From Halolamina litorea (GTDB taxonomy: Archaea; Halobacteriota; Halobacteria; Halobacteriales; Haloferacaceae), in contig NZ_JANHGR010000002.1 of assembly GCF_026616205.1 (NCBI RefSeq), positions 1 through 64,000 of the forward strand: a stretch of DNA of 64,000 bases, written 5' to 3'. The notes below the pieces were generated by a model that was not told where the DNA came from, did no database searches, and was given only the letters and a program-made list of their open reading frames with translations. Positions within the stretch are counted from its first letter, which is position 1; every line of letters starts with the position of its first letter. The translations under genes and the position numbers were made by a program. Of this stretch, positions 8,602 through 16,369 are shown in pieces.

Positions 8602-8676
8602 TCAGGCGAAGAAGAACCCGACCCCGCGGCCGTCGGCTGCGTGGCGGTGCGTGCGGGCGGCGGTGTCGGGCGCCAT
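8602..8676 (-). CDS. Phe-rich leader peptide of pheST
   Basis: A 24-codon ORF on the pheST strand starts with MAPDTAARTH and ends GRGVGFFFA followed by TGA. The three phenylalanines are consecutive TTC codons at 8619-8611. Its ATG lies about 27 nt from the centre of a TATA-like TTTTTG, the normal spacing for a leaderless haloarchaeal mRNA, so it should be the first thing translated. E. coli pheST is controlled by the 14-residue PheM leader, which also holds three adjacent Phe codons; this ORF has the same layout. A ribosome stalled on the Phe codons would cover or approach the pairing segment at 8600-8593. Translation is inferred and not proven. Confidence 0.65.
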   Translation of the reverse strand: MAPDTAARTHRHAADGRGVGFFFA

Positions 8677-8697
8677 ACACCGGAGGATTCCCCGAGC

Positions 8698-8712
8698 GCG
8701 CAAAAAGCTTCC
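8698..8712 (-). promoter_or_regulatory. pheST operon promoter
   Basis: The minus strand reads GGAAGCTTTTTGCGC, with the T-run at 8705-8701. It is the only A/T-rich block between pheS and trpS on this strand. Expected transcription start is at about 8676-8680, right at the leader-peptide ATG. Confidence 0.6.
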
Positions 8713-8782
8713 GTGAGTCGGTTGGGCCGTTCGTGGCCGTTCTGACGATGGTGTCGCGTTCGGCTATCGAGACAGCGACGGC

Positions 8783-8914
8783 GACAGCGTCTCGATGCAC
8801 GACCACTGGGACCGCAGCGGCAGTGGCGCGGGGGTGTGCAGTCCCCGAGGTCATACCCACTCCGCCATCGCGTTGGCGGGCTGGGGCTGAACACGCCGGT
8901 ACCAGATCATCGAC
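8783..8914 (+). repeat. Dispersed repeat element, copy A
   Basis: Positions 8783-8815 match the reverse complement of 25515-25547 at 29 of 33 bases, and weaker similarity continues for about 60 bases (for example CAGTCCCCGAGG against CAGCCCCGAATC). The far end near 8897-8914 (GCCGGTACCAGATCATCG) resembles a degraded inverted copy of the core. It is non-coding as far as I can tell. Confidence 0.5.
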
Positions 8915-8951
8915 GACACACGCGAAAAACGAAACTCGACCCGAAGACGAC

Positions 8952-10541
8952 CTATACGGCGTCTTCCTCGTCCTGCCCGCCAAGCCCGCGCCGGTCGCTG
9001 CTGAGGTCGATGTCGACGTCTTCGAGGATCTCCTTTGCCTCCTCGCGTTTCTCCTGGTGCTCTTCGAGGAACTCCTTCATCAGTTCGGCGGCCTGCTCCT
9101 TGCAGCCGCCACAGAGCCGCTCGCCGCCGGTACACTCCTCGTACACCTCGGCGACGAACTCGTCGTCGGCCTCCGCGAGCAGGTACGAGTAGAGTTCGAA
9201 CACCGGGCAGTCGTCGGCCTCGCCGCCGAGTTCGCGCTGTTCCTCCGCGGTCGTCCGGCCACCCGTCGCGGCGGACTTGACCTTGTCGTAGCCGTCCTCG
9301 GGGTCGTCGAGCAGCGAGATGTGCGACGCCGGGATCGAGGAGGACATCTTCCCGCCGGTCAGCCCGGTCATGAAGCGGTGATAGATCGACGACGGCCGCT
9401 CGAAGCCGTAGCCGTCGTGCTCGATCTCGACTTCGCGGGCCAACTCCTCGGCTTCCTCGATGTCGAGGTCGAAGCTGTCGATGTGGGCCTCGTAGCGGCG
9501 CTTCTCGCCCGGCACGCGGTCGATGAGCGCCTCGAACGCCGACGCGCTGGCGTTGCGGTCGAGGAAACGCACGCGGGGGCGGATCGGCTCCTTCCCGGCG
9601 TTGTCGAGTTTCTTCAACAGCGACTGCTGGGTCTCGTCGTCGGCGAGCTGTTCGCCCCGGTCCTCGAACTCGCGGAGCAAGGCTGCGCCATCCTCACAAC
9701 GAAGTTCGTCGGCATCGCCCCGTTCCACCAGTGTGTCGTATATGTGACTGAACAGTTCTCGTTCCTGCTCGTCGGCGGCGAAGCTCGCGAACGCCTCGGT
9801 CACCTTGAAAAAGCGCATCCGGGCGGCGGCGTCGCGGGCGAACCGGACGTGCGGGTCCTGATCCGGCCCGACCGGGATCACCGTCGGCATCGGTTCGTCG
9901 AGTTGCGGGTAGAGGATGTCCGCGAGTTGGGTGACGACCGACTGCATGTGGCTGACGTTCGTCTCGCCGCCGAAGCCGTAGATCGCCTCGAACTCCGAGA
10001 AGTTCGTCGTCGAACCGATCTCGAAGGCCAGGTCCTGCAGGACCCGGTTGTCCGACTGGCGATAGAGTTCGCCGTCCTCCACGTCGAACCCGAGCGCGAT
10101 GAACGAGAGCAGGTAGCTTCGGGCGTGCTCGTCGATCTCGTCCCACGACATCCCGCGGGCCGAATGGGCTTCGAGGTCCGCGATCAGGCCGTACACCTCG
10201 CCGCCCTGCTGTTGGTGCCAGATGAGTTCGTCGAACACCATCTTGTGGCCGATGTGGGGGTCGCCCGTCGGCATGAACCCCGAGAGCGCCGCGAACGGCT
10301 CGTCGTTGGCCATCGCCTCGACCACGCGCCCGTACTCGCGATGGCCGAAGATGGCCCCGCGGCGCATCAGGTAGTGTGGGTTCGGCACGTCGGCTGCGTC
10401 GAACTCCTCGATCCCGAACTGCTCGAACAGTTTGCGGTAGTCCGCGATGGTCGAGGACCCCCACGGGTCGAGGGCTACGTCGTCGTTTGCTACGCTGTCG
10501 GTGCCCCCGTCGGTCTTCGGTGTGGGTGTGTCCTCAGTCAT
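8952..10541 (-). CDS. trpS: Tryptophan--tRNA ligase
   Basis: This class I synthetase has 529 residues, the long archaeal/eukaryotic form. The HIGH-type motif is GDPHIGHKM near residue 95 and the KMSKS-type motif is GGKMSSS near 393. A pair of CGGCK-like cysteines lies near the C-terminus (CTGGERLCGGC). The N-terminal 25 residues are a disordered Thr/Asp-rich extension. It starts 19 bases after the endA stop codon, so both are probably one transcript. The pairing makes sense because haloarchaeal pre-tRNA-Trp carries an intron that EndA must remove before TrpRS can use the tRNA. Confidence 0.96.
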   Translation of the reverse strand: MTEDTPTPKTDGGTDSVANDDVALDPWGSSTIADYRKLFEQFGIEEFDAADVPNPHYLMRRGAIFGHREYGRVVEAMANDEPFAALSGFMPTGDPHIGHKMVFDELIWHQQQGGEVYGLIADLEAHSARGMSWDEIDEHARSYLLSFIALGFDVEDGELYRQSDNRVLQDLAFEIGSTTNFSEFEAIYGFGGETNVSHMQSVVTQLADILYPQLDEPMPTVIPVGPDQDPHVRFARDAAARMRFFKVTEAFASFAADEQERELFSHIYDTLVERGDADELRCEDGAALLREFEDRGEQLADDETQQSLLKKLDNAGKEPIRPRVRFLDRNASASAFEALIDRVPGEKRRYEAHIDSFDLDIEEAEELAREVEIEHDGYGFERPSSIYHRFMTGLTGGKMSSSIPASHISLLDDPEDGYDKVKSAATGGRTTAEEQRELGGEADDCPVFELYSYLLAEADDEFVAEVYEECTGGERLCGGCKEQAAELMKEFLEEHQEKREEAKEILEDVDIDLSSDRRGLGGQDEEDAV

Positions 10542-10560
10542 CGGTAGACCTCGCCGCGCG

Positions 10561-11625
10561 TCACGGCGTGATTCGCTCGACGCAGAGCCAATCTACTGCA
10601 TCGGTCGGCTCGGTCAGCGCAAAAACCATTCGCTTGCGAACCCCACCGGCCAGCCGCACGTCCAGCGAGAGTTCGCGGGGCAGGAACTCGTGGTCGGGCT
10701 CGACGACCCGCACCAGCTTGTCCGAGTGGCCGAGGTCCGAGACGCCGTCGAACGCCTCGTAGACCCGGAAGTCCGCCCCGAACTTGAAGCCGGACTTGGG
10801 GACGACGCCGGCCGCCCGGAGCGACCGGTAGGCGGCGTAGCGGCGGCCGAACCGCTCGCCCTCGATGGCCTCGGCGTGGCTCGACACCGAATCGACGTCC
10901 ATCCCGAGGGCCCCGCGTTCGGCGAGGTACGCTGCTTCGAGCAAGGAGAGTTGGAGCGGGCCCGAATCGGCGTTCCGGCCGGCGAGGCGCTGGCCGAAGA
11001 ACCCACCCTCGTACAGCGTTTCGGGAGGGTCCCAGACCAGCAGTCGGTCGTCCATCAGCGTCGCGTCCAGCGACTCGGGGAGGTCGGGGTCGGCGCTCCC
11101 CGACGGTGAGAGCCACTCGGTGCCGAAGTAAGTGAGTTCGCCGTCCTCGTCGACGACGGCGAGCATGTGGCCGTCGATGCTCGCCGCCGACAGCGGCGCG
11201 CGCTCGCCGACGACCCGGAGCCGGTAGGCGATCTCGTCGTCGCTCGGCCCCTTCCCGCGCGGGTAGACGACGAAGTCCGTCTCGTCGTCGATCCCGTCGT
11301 CGACCCAGCCCTCGCGGGCCGGCGAGAGGTAGAAGCCGCGGTCACGGAGGTCCTTGTAGACGACGAAGGCGAGGACGGCGTCGGTTCGAGTCAGGAACTC
11401 ACGGAACCCCATCCGCGCGCCGCCGGCGCCGCCCGCGTGCCCGGAGTCGCCCGTCTCGTCGACGACGGCGTCGAGGTCGTCGCGGTAGAGGAGGTAGGCC
11501 GCCTCGACCGGCGCGAGTTCGATGTCGTTGCCGCCGGCCGGCCGACCGTACCCCCCCGAGTCGTAGAACCGCTGTCTGGCGTTGCCCGAGAGGTGGACCA
11601 CGCCGTCACGAAAAGTCCCGTCCAT
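10561..11625 (-). CDS. endA: tRNA-splicing endonuclease
   Basis: It cleaves the bulge-helix-bulge motif of intron-containing pre-tRNAs and rRNA precursors. The 354-residue product has two endonuclease repeats in one chain, the homodimeric two-repeat form usual in Halobacteria. The C-terminal repeat keeps the catalytic trio: Tyr in FRVYEAF, His in DLGHSDKLVRV and Lys in VRKRMVFAL. The N-terminal repeat (about residues 1-170) is the structural copy. ATG 11625 is chosen over an upstream ATG because a TATA-like CTATACC at 11649-11655 is about 27 nt away, and the extra N-terminus would be Pro/Arg-rich and unlike the family. Confidence 0.94.
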   Translation of the reverse strand: MDGTFRDGVVHLSGNARQRFYDSGGYGRPAGGNDIELAPVEAAYLLYRDDLDAVVDETGDSGHAGGAGGARMGFREFLTRTDAVLAFVVYKDLRDRGFYLSPAREGWVDDGIDDETDFVVYPRGKGPSDDEIAYRLRVVGERAPLSAASIDGHMLAVVDEDGELTYFGTEWLSPSGSADPDLPESLDATLMDDRLLVWDPPETLYEGGFFGQRLAGRNADSGPLQLSLLEAAYLAERGALGMDVDSVSSHAEAIEGERFGRRYAAYRSLRAAGVVPKSGFKFGADFRVYEAFDGVSDLGHSDKLVRVVEPDHEFLPRELSLDVRLAGGVRKRMVFALTEPTDAVDWLCVERITP

Positions 11626-11709
11626 GCGCGTACGTGCCCGGCCTGCGGGTATAGGGACTGTGGTCGGGGGCGGGGCCGGTCGCCCACGGAGCACGGGACT
11701 GATCCCGGT

Positions 11710-12498
11710 TCAGGGCCCGGTCTCGGTTTCGACGGGCGCCTCGTAGTACCGGTCGCAGGTACCGTCCAGACAGCGCCGGCCGGCCGCCGTCTCGAACACC
11801 GGCAGCCCGCAGGGACACTCGCCGACCGCTTCGCCCGCGGGAATCGAGAACGTCGTCTCGCAATCGGGGTACGCCTCGCAGCCGAGGAACGGGCGGTTCC
11901 CGCGCGAGACCACGCCCAGCGGCTCGCCACAGTCCGGGCAGTCCCAGCGGCCGTGGAGCGCGTCGGCGACGGCGTCGGCCAGCGAGTCACAGCGCCAGTC
12001 CACACAGAGTTCGAAGGACTCGCCGCGTTCGACACGCATCGTCGGCAGCCCGCAGTCCTCGCAGGCCGAATCGAGCACCTTCGCCCCCGCCGGGAGTCCG
12101 TAGGCCGCGTCGCAGCCCAGACAGGTCACCTCACCGCCCGCGCGCACGAGCGCGTCGCCGCAATCCGGGCAGTCCCCCACCGGCACGCCGGCCTCGGTCG
12201 CGGGGTACTCCCGGCGCCCCGTCGGCGCCTCGGAGACGACGCGCAGGGTCTGCTCGCCGCTCCGGGCCGTCAGCGCGAAGGAGTCGCCCTCGGTCTCGGT
12301 CGTCAGGTCGTCGGCACGGGTGAGCCACGCGACGGGTTGGTAGCCCCCGGCGTCGTGGACCAGCACGGTTCGGTCCGGCTTCACCACGACCACCACGTAG
12401 CCCCGCTGGGTCCGCTCGCGGTCGCCCTCGAACACCACGGTACAGTCGCCCGCGAACAGTCGGATCGTCTCGGTCACGCGCGGGAGTGGTCCCGTCAT
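11710..12498 (-). CDS. NucS-like N-terminal domain fused to topoisomerase-type zinc ribbons
   Basis: The first 70 residues (RLFAGDCTVVFEGDRERTQR, then VLVHDAGGYQPVAWL) resemble the N-terminal DNA-binding domain of endonuclease NucS/EndoMS. The NucS nuclease domain is not present. Instead there are several cysteine quartets: CPDC with CLGC, CEDC with a following Cys, CPDCGEPLG with the topoisomerase-like GCEAYPDCETTF, and CPCG with a final cysteine pair. The product has 262 residues. It is likely a nucleic-acid-binding protein of DNA repair or RNA metabolism. It is co-directional with endA (85 bp apart), but endA has its own promoter. The promoter faces that of the HAD gene across 60 bp. Confidence 0.75.
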   Translation of the reverse strand: MTGPLPRVTETIRLFAGDCTVVFEGDRERTQRGYVVVVVKPDRTVLVHDAGGYQPVAWLTRADDLTTETEGDSFALTARSGEQTLRVVSEAPTGRREYPATEAGVPVGDCPDCGDALVRAGGEVTCLGCDAAYGLPAGAKVLDSACEDCGLPTMRVERGESFELCVDWRCDSLADAVADALHGRWDCPDCGEPLGVVSRGNRPFLGCEAYPDCETTFSIPAGEAVGECPCGLPVFETAAGRRCLDGTCDRYYEAPVETETGP

Positions 12499-12558
12499 CG
12501 GCCTTGAGGCTCCGCGGAAAACCCCAAACGCGATGGCGCGGGCACCGGTACGGCGACC

Positions 12559-13206
12559 ATGGACGCGCTGCTGTTCGACATGGACGGGGTCGTCGTCGAC
12601 TCCGAGGACTACTGGCACCGGACCGAACGCGAGGAACTGCTGCCGGCGGTGCTCGACGGCGAGCCACCCGACCTCGACGATATCACGGGGATGCCCTACC
12701 GCGAGATCTACCGGTTGCTCGACGAGCAGTACGAAACGACCGTCTCGGAGGCGGAGTTCGTCGACCTGTACGACGCGGCCGCGGCCTCGATCTACCGCGA
12801 GCGGGTGGCCCTGCTCGACGGCTTCGGGGAGGTTCGCGAAGCGGCACGCGAGGCCGGGGTGCCCGTCGGCCTCGTCTCGTCGTCGCCGCCACAGTGGATC
12901 GATTACGTGCTCGATCGGTTCGGCCTCGAGTTCGACCTCGTGCTCTCGAACGACGAGGTGGAGGGGCCGGGCAAGCCCGAACCCGACATCTACGAGGCCG
13001 CGGCCGAGCGACTGGGCGTCGCTCCCGCCGACTGCGTCGCCGTCGAGGACTCGAAGAACGGCTCGGTCGCGGCCGCGCGAGCAGGGATGACCGTCGTCGG
13101 CTACCGCGTGGAGCACAACGCGGAGACGGATCTCTCGGCGTGTTCGGTCGTCAGTTCGGGCGCCGAGGAACTGCGGGTAGAGCTGCTGGATCGGCTGTCG
13201 GCCTGA
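12559..13206 (+). CDS. HAD-superfamily hydrolase (beta-phosphoglucomutase-like)
   Basis: This 215-residue cytoplasmic phosphatase or phosphomutase has all four HAD motifs: LLFDMDGVVVDSE with the nucleophile and acid Asp, GLVSSSPP, the Lys in GKPEP, and the acidic AVEDSKNG. The helical cap between motifs I and II (about 20-85) is the C1 type of beta-phosphoglucomutase and phosphoglycolate phosphatase. The motif IV form VEDS is typical of the sugar-phosphate branch. The substrate cannot be read from sequence. Its stop codon abuts that of msrA, which converges on it. Confidence 0.9.
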   Translation: MDALLFDMDGVVVDSEDYWHRTEREELLPAVLDGEPPDLDDITGMPYREIYRLLDEQYETTVSEAEFVDLYDAAAASIYRERVALLDGFGEVREAAREAGVPVGLVSSSPPQWIDYVLDRFGLEFDLVLSNDEVEGPGKPEPDIYEAAAERLGVAPADCVAVEDSKNGSVAAARAGMTVVGYRVEHNAETDLSACSVVSSGAEELRVELLDRLSA

Positions 13207-13737
13207 TCAGGCCGCCTTCCGCTCGAACTTCTCGCGGACCTTCTCGATCTTCGGCTGGGCGTGCATCGTGCAGTAGGCATCTGCGGGGTTCTTCTCGAAG
13301 TAGTTCTGGTGTTTCTCCTCGGCGCGGTAGAACGTCTCCAGCGGTTCGACCTCGGTGACTACGTCGTCGTCGTAGCCGCCCTCCTCGTCGAGGGCTTCGA
13401 CGTAGGCCTCGGCGAGTCGCTGTTGCTCGTCATCGTGGGTCAGCACGATCGAACGGTACTGGCTGCCAACGTCGGGCCCCTGACGGTTCAGTTGGGTCGG
13501 GTCGTGGATGGTGAAGAAGACTTCGAGTACGTCCTCGTAGCTCAGCACGTCCGGGTCGTAGTCGACCTGCACCACTTCCGCGTGGCCCGTGTTCCCCGAG
13601 CAGACCTCGCGGTAGCTGGGGTCCTCGGTGTGCCCGCCGGCGTAGCCGGAGGTCACGTCCTCAACGCCGTCGAGTTCCTCGAACGCCGCCTCGATACACC
13701 AGAAGCAGCCACCGCCGAGCGTCGCCGTTTCGGTCAT
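13207..13737 (-). CDS. msrA: Peptide methionine-S-sulfoxide reductase
   Basis: It reduces methionine-S-sulfoxide in proteins and free methionine. The 176-residue protein has the catalytic signature GGGCFWCIEAAF at residues 8-19, with the nucleophilic Cys first, followed by GVEDVTSGYAGG, HAEVVQVDYDP, and the substrate-binding QYRSI and YHQNY-type segments (here HQNYFEKNP). There is no fused MsrB domain. It is divergent from the propeller gene at 13845 across 107 bp. Confidence 0.96.
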   Translation of the reverse strand: MTETATLGGGCFWCIEAAFEELDGVEDVTSGYAGGHTEDPSYREVCSGNTGHAEVVQVDYDPDVLSYEDVLEVFFTIHDPTQLNRQGPDVGSQYRSIVLTHDDEQQRLAEAYVEALDEEGGYDDDVVTEVEPLETFYRAEEKHQNYFEKNPADAYCTMHAQPKIEKVREKFERKAA

Positions 13738-13844
13738 ACCCTACAGTAGCACTCGCGAGCGTATGTATGTGGCGCGGGCGGCGATCCGCGCCGGTGTGGC
13801 GGCCCCGGTGGGGACTTATTGCCGTCGCCCGTGTGGCGAGGGAC

Positions 13845-14831
13845 ATGTGGCAGATCGGCGACGCCGACGCTGACTGGCGTGTCCGCGACACCCGACTCGA
13901 CTGCGACCTCCACGCGGTCGTCCACACCGTCGCCGGCCCACACGCCGTCGGCGGGTCGGGAACGCTCGCCGCCGACCGCGGCAAGGGGTGGCAGCCCCTG
14001 TTCGACGACGGCCCCGCGACGGAGGGACGACAGCTCCGTGCGATCGACGTGACCGACGACGGCGGGCGACTCTGGATCGCCGGCGCCGACGGCTCGATGG
14101 CCTGTTACGACGTGCGCGCCGGCCGCCGCTACGACTACGGCTACCCCGCGGAGCTCGCGGACTCGTGGGGCGGCGTCGCCGTCGCCGGGCCGCGCGGCCG
14201 TGAAAAGGTGCTCGCCGCCGACCGCGACGGGCGAGTGCTCCCGTTCGTCGTCGACGGTACCACCCCCGAGTGGGGGAGCCCCGATCGGGTGGCAGCGGGG
14301 GGCGGAACCGTCGCCGCGCTGGCCTCGACGCCGGAGGGTGTCGGCTTCGCCGTCGACACCGAGGGGACCGCGTACAAGACCTCGCCCGAAACGGGCTGGG
14401 ACGACATCGGCGTCGTCGACGCCGACGCGGCGGTCGGCGACCTCTACGCCGGCCCGGGCGAGCAGGTGTACGTCGCCGCGAGCGACGGCCACCTCTACCG
14501 ATACGGCTCCTCGTACCACAGTTGGACGCCGATCGAGGTCGGCGACGCCGGCCTTCGGGCGGTCGACGTGTACGCCACCGACGCCCGGGAGCGAATGACC
14601 GCGCTGGGCGCCGACGGCAGGACGTTCGAGCGCGTCGCCGCGAACCGCTGGGAGGCCGTCCCCGCACGGGTGGATGCGCGACTCACCGACCTCGCGCTCG
14701 GCCCGGTTGACGTGATCGTCAGCGGGAACGGGATCGTCGTCGAGCGCGACCACACGGCCGCCGAAAAGGAGCCGCCAGCGGAGCCGATCCCGGTCACCGA
14801 CCGGACGACACCGCGGGTCGGTCGGGAGTAG
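13845..14831 (+). CDS. Beta-propeller protein of a three-member family, cytoplasmic form
   Basis: The 328-residue protein consists of repeated blades such as LRAIDVTDDGGRLWIAGADG, FAVDTEGTAYKT, and VYVAASDGHLYRYGS. These resemble YCF48/photosystem-assembly-like or WD40-like propellers. It has no signal peptide and ends in a Pro/Thr-rich tail. Two paralogues lie in this window, at 14881-16245 (tail to tail with it, 49 bp away) and at 47234-48193. The start at 13845 is set by a TATA-like ACTTATTG about 27 nt upstream, ahead of a longer reading frame. The role is unknown; propellers of this type often bind proteins. Confidence 0.75.
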   Translation: MWQIGDADADWRVRDTRLDCDLHAVVHTVAGPHAVGGSGTLAADRGKGWQPLFDDGPATEGRQLRAIDVTDDGGRLWIAGADGSMACYDVRAGRRYDYGYPAELADSWGGVAVAGPRGREKVLAADRDGRVLPFVVDGTTPEWGSPDRVAAGGGTVAALASTPEGVGFAVDTEGTAYKTSPETGWDDIGVVDADAAVGDLYAGPGEQVYVAASDGHLYRYGSSYHSWTPIEVGDAGLRAVDVYATDARERMTALGADGRTFERVAANRWEAVPARVDARLTDLALGPVDVIVSGNGIVVERDHTAAEKEPPAEPIPVTDRTTPRVGRE

Positions 14832-14880
14832 CCGGTCGAAGGCCGGAGCGGCCGCGGGAGGGAGCGGGCGGGCCGGCGCG

Positions 14881-16245
14881 TCAGTCACGGTCCGGCGAGT
14901 CCGCGTCGGAGTCGGTGTCGGCGTCCGGCGGGTCCGCGTCGTCGTCGTCCTCGTCCGGCGGATCCGCCGCGTCGGTGTCTTCCTCGTCGGGTTCGTCCGG
15001 TTCGTCCGCCGTGTCGTTGTCCGAGTCGCCGCCCCCTGTCGCGGGAGCCCCCGGCGGGGTGCCGTCACCGTCGAAGTTCTCGCCACGGCCGTCGAAGCTG
15101 TCGCCGTCCGCGGAGGTCGTGCGCTCGGCCGTCCAGCCGTCCGAGCCGTCCGCCGTCGTGCTGTCGCCGCCCGCGGCTTCGTTCTCCCCGTATCCGCCGT
15201 CCCTGGACTCGCTTCCCGGGGCGTCGTGGCGCTCCCAGTCGACCGACGGCGTGGCAGTGTCGTCCTCGGCAGCGTCCGCCTCGGCGTCGCCGTACTGCGC
15301 CTTGACCGACTCGGGGGTCTCCTCGGGCGCGCGGCGTTCGACGATCAGGCCGTTGGCGCCGACGAGGACCATCTGCTCGGCGACGAGTCCCGCGCGGAAC
15401 GTCTCGGTCCCGTCGTAGTGGCCCGCCTCCCACTCGCCGTCGGCGGTCCGGAGGTAGACGTGGCCGCCCTCGCCGCAGGCCAGTTGGCCGCCGTTACCGG
15501 CGTCGATGCCGTAGACGGCGAACCCGCCGAGCTCGGAGGGCGTCCAGACGGCCTCGCCGTCCCGGTCGGTCACGCCCGTCCCCTCGAACACCCGGCCGTT
15601 GCCGCCGCCGACCAGCAGTCGGCCGCCGCCGAACGCACAGTCGTAGAAGCTCCCTTGCGCGTCGTCGACGCCGGTGCGGTCCCAGCCCTCGTTGGCGGTC
15701 GTCGTGTGTACGTTCGAACTCACGTCGACCGCGTAGCCGTACCCCTCCTCGTCGTGGGTGAGCGCCTCGACGGCGTTGCCCTTGTTCGGCGACGTCGACC
15801 AGTCCCAGTCGACCTCGCCGGTGTCCTCCCTGACCCGGCCGGGGAGGACGTTCCCCGAGCCGTCGCCGACGAGGAACTTCTCCTCGCCCCGGTCACCGAA
15901 CACCGTGAGCGAGTAGAACACGTTGGCGTTCCCCCGCGGCACCGAGTGGTCCCGCCGCTCCTCGGTCCGCAGGTCGTAGTAGCCGAAGGCGCCGCCGGCG
16001 CCCGCGAACCAGAGCCGCTCGCCGTCGTCGCTCGCGTCGACGGCGTGGAGCGTCTGTGAGCGTGCCCCCGGGCCGTTCTCGAGGATCACGCCCCAGCGCT
16101 CCCTGCCGCGGCCGACCGCCACCCCGGTGTCGCCGACGGCGACCGGGCCGTTGACGGTGCTCGTCACGTCCCGCAGCGTCACGTTGGTCGGCGACTCGAC
16201 CGCCACCCAGTAGCCGGGGTCGGTGTCCGAGTCGAACGTCCACAT
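14881..16245 (-). CDS. Beta-propeller paralogue with acidic low-complexity tail
   Basis: Residues 1-300 form the same propeller as the neighbour, with blades such as LHAVDASDDGERLWFAGAGG, KFLVGDGSGNVLPGRV and GYAVDVSSNVHTTT, ending AEQMVLVGANGLIVERR. Residues 320-454 are disordered, rich in Gly, Ser, Asp and Glu, and finish with a nearly pure Asp/Pro/Glu stretch. That tail is absent from both paralogues. No signal peptide is seen. The convergent arrangement with 13845-14831 suggests an inverted duplication. A TTTCTTTGG promoter element lies about 27-30 nt upstream. Confidence 0.72.
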   Translation of the reverse strand: MWTFDSDTDPGYWVAVESPTNVTLRDVTSTVNGPVAVGDTGVAVGRGRERWGVILENGPGARSQTLHAVDASDDGERLWFAGAGGAFGYYDLRTEERRDHSVPRGNANVFYSLTVFGDRGEEKFLVGDGSGNVLPGRVREDTGEVDWDWSTSPNKGNAVEALTHDEEGYGYAVDVSSNVHTTTANEGWDRTGVDDAQGSFYDCAFGGGRLLVGGGNGRVFEGTGVTDRDGEAVWTPSELGGFAVYGIDAGNGGQLACGEGGHVYLRTADGEWEAGHYDGTETFRAGLVAEQMVLVGANGLIVERRAPEETPESVKAQYGDAEADAAEDDTATPSVDWERHDAPGSESRDGGYGENEAAGGDSTTADGSDGWTAERTTSADGDSFDGRGENFDGDGTPPGAPATGGGDSDNDTADEPDEPDEEDTDAADPPDEDDDDADPPDADTDSDADSPDRD

Positions 16246-16369
16246 TACCGATCGCTACGGGAGGAGCGCCAAAGAAACCCATACCCGACCCTCACGACGC
16301 CTCCGCAGGCTCCCGGCGCGCGCGAGGGTGGCCGGGGGGCTTTTGCCCCGCCGTGGCCGTAGTTGGGGC

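Larger units (their letters stand above)
8488..8951. other. Intergenic region: pheS leader plus repeat element
   Basis: This 464-bp gap has two parts. The half next to pheS (8488-8712) holds the promoter, the Phe-rich leader ORF and the pairing segments listed below. The half next to trpS (about 8720-8951) holds no gene I can support. It contains a perfect 8-bp inverted repeat (ATCGAGAC/GTCTCGAT, 8767-8796) and a repeat element shared with the gap at 25316-25663. Confidence 0.7.

Noticed and set aside
8820-8870. A tRNA-like run of GC stems near GGGGGTGTGCAGTCCCCGAG
   Set aside because: There is no TTC-type T loop, no acceptor stem and no anticodon arm of proper size. The run belongs to the repeat element shared with 25393-25533.
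10541-10561. A search for a Trp-rich leader peptide ahead of trpS by analogy with pheS
   Set aside because: trpS follows endA after 19 bases with no space for a leader, and endA has a leaderless promoter of its own.
11625-11694. An upstream ATG extending EndA by 23 residues
   Set aside because: The added part is Pro/Arg-rich and unlike the family, and a TATA-like box falls within it at the right distance from the downstream ATG.
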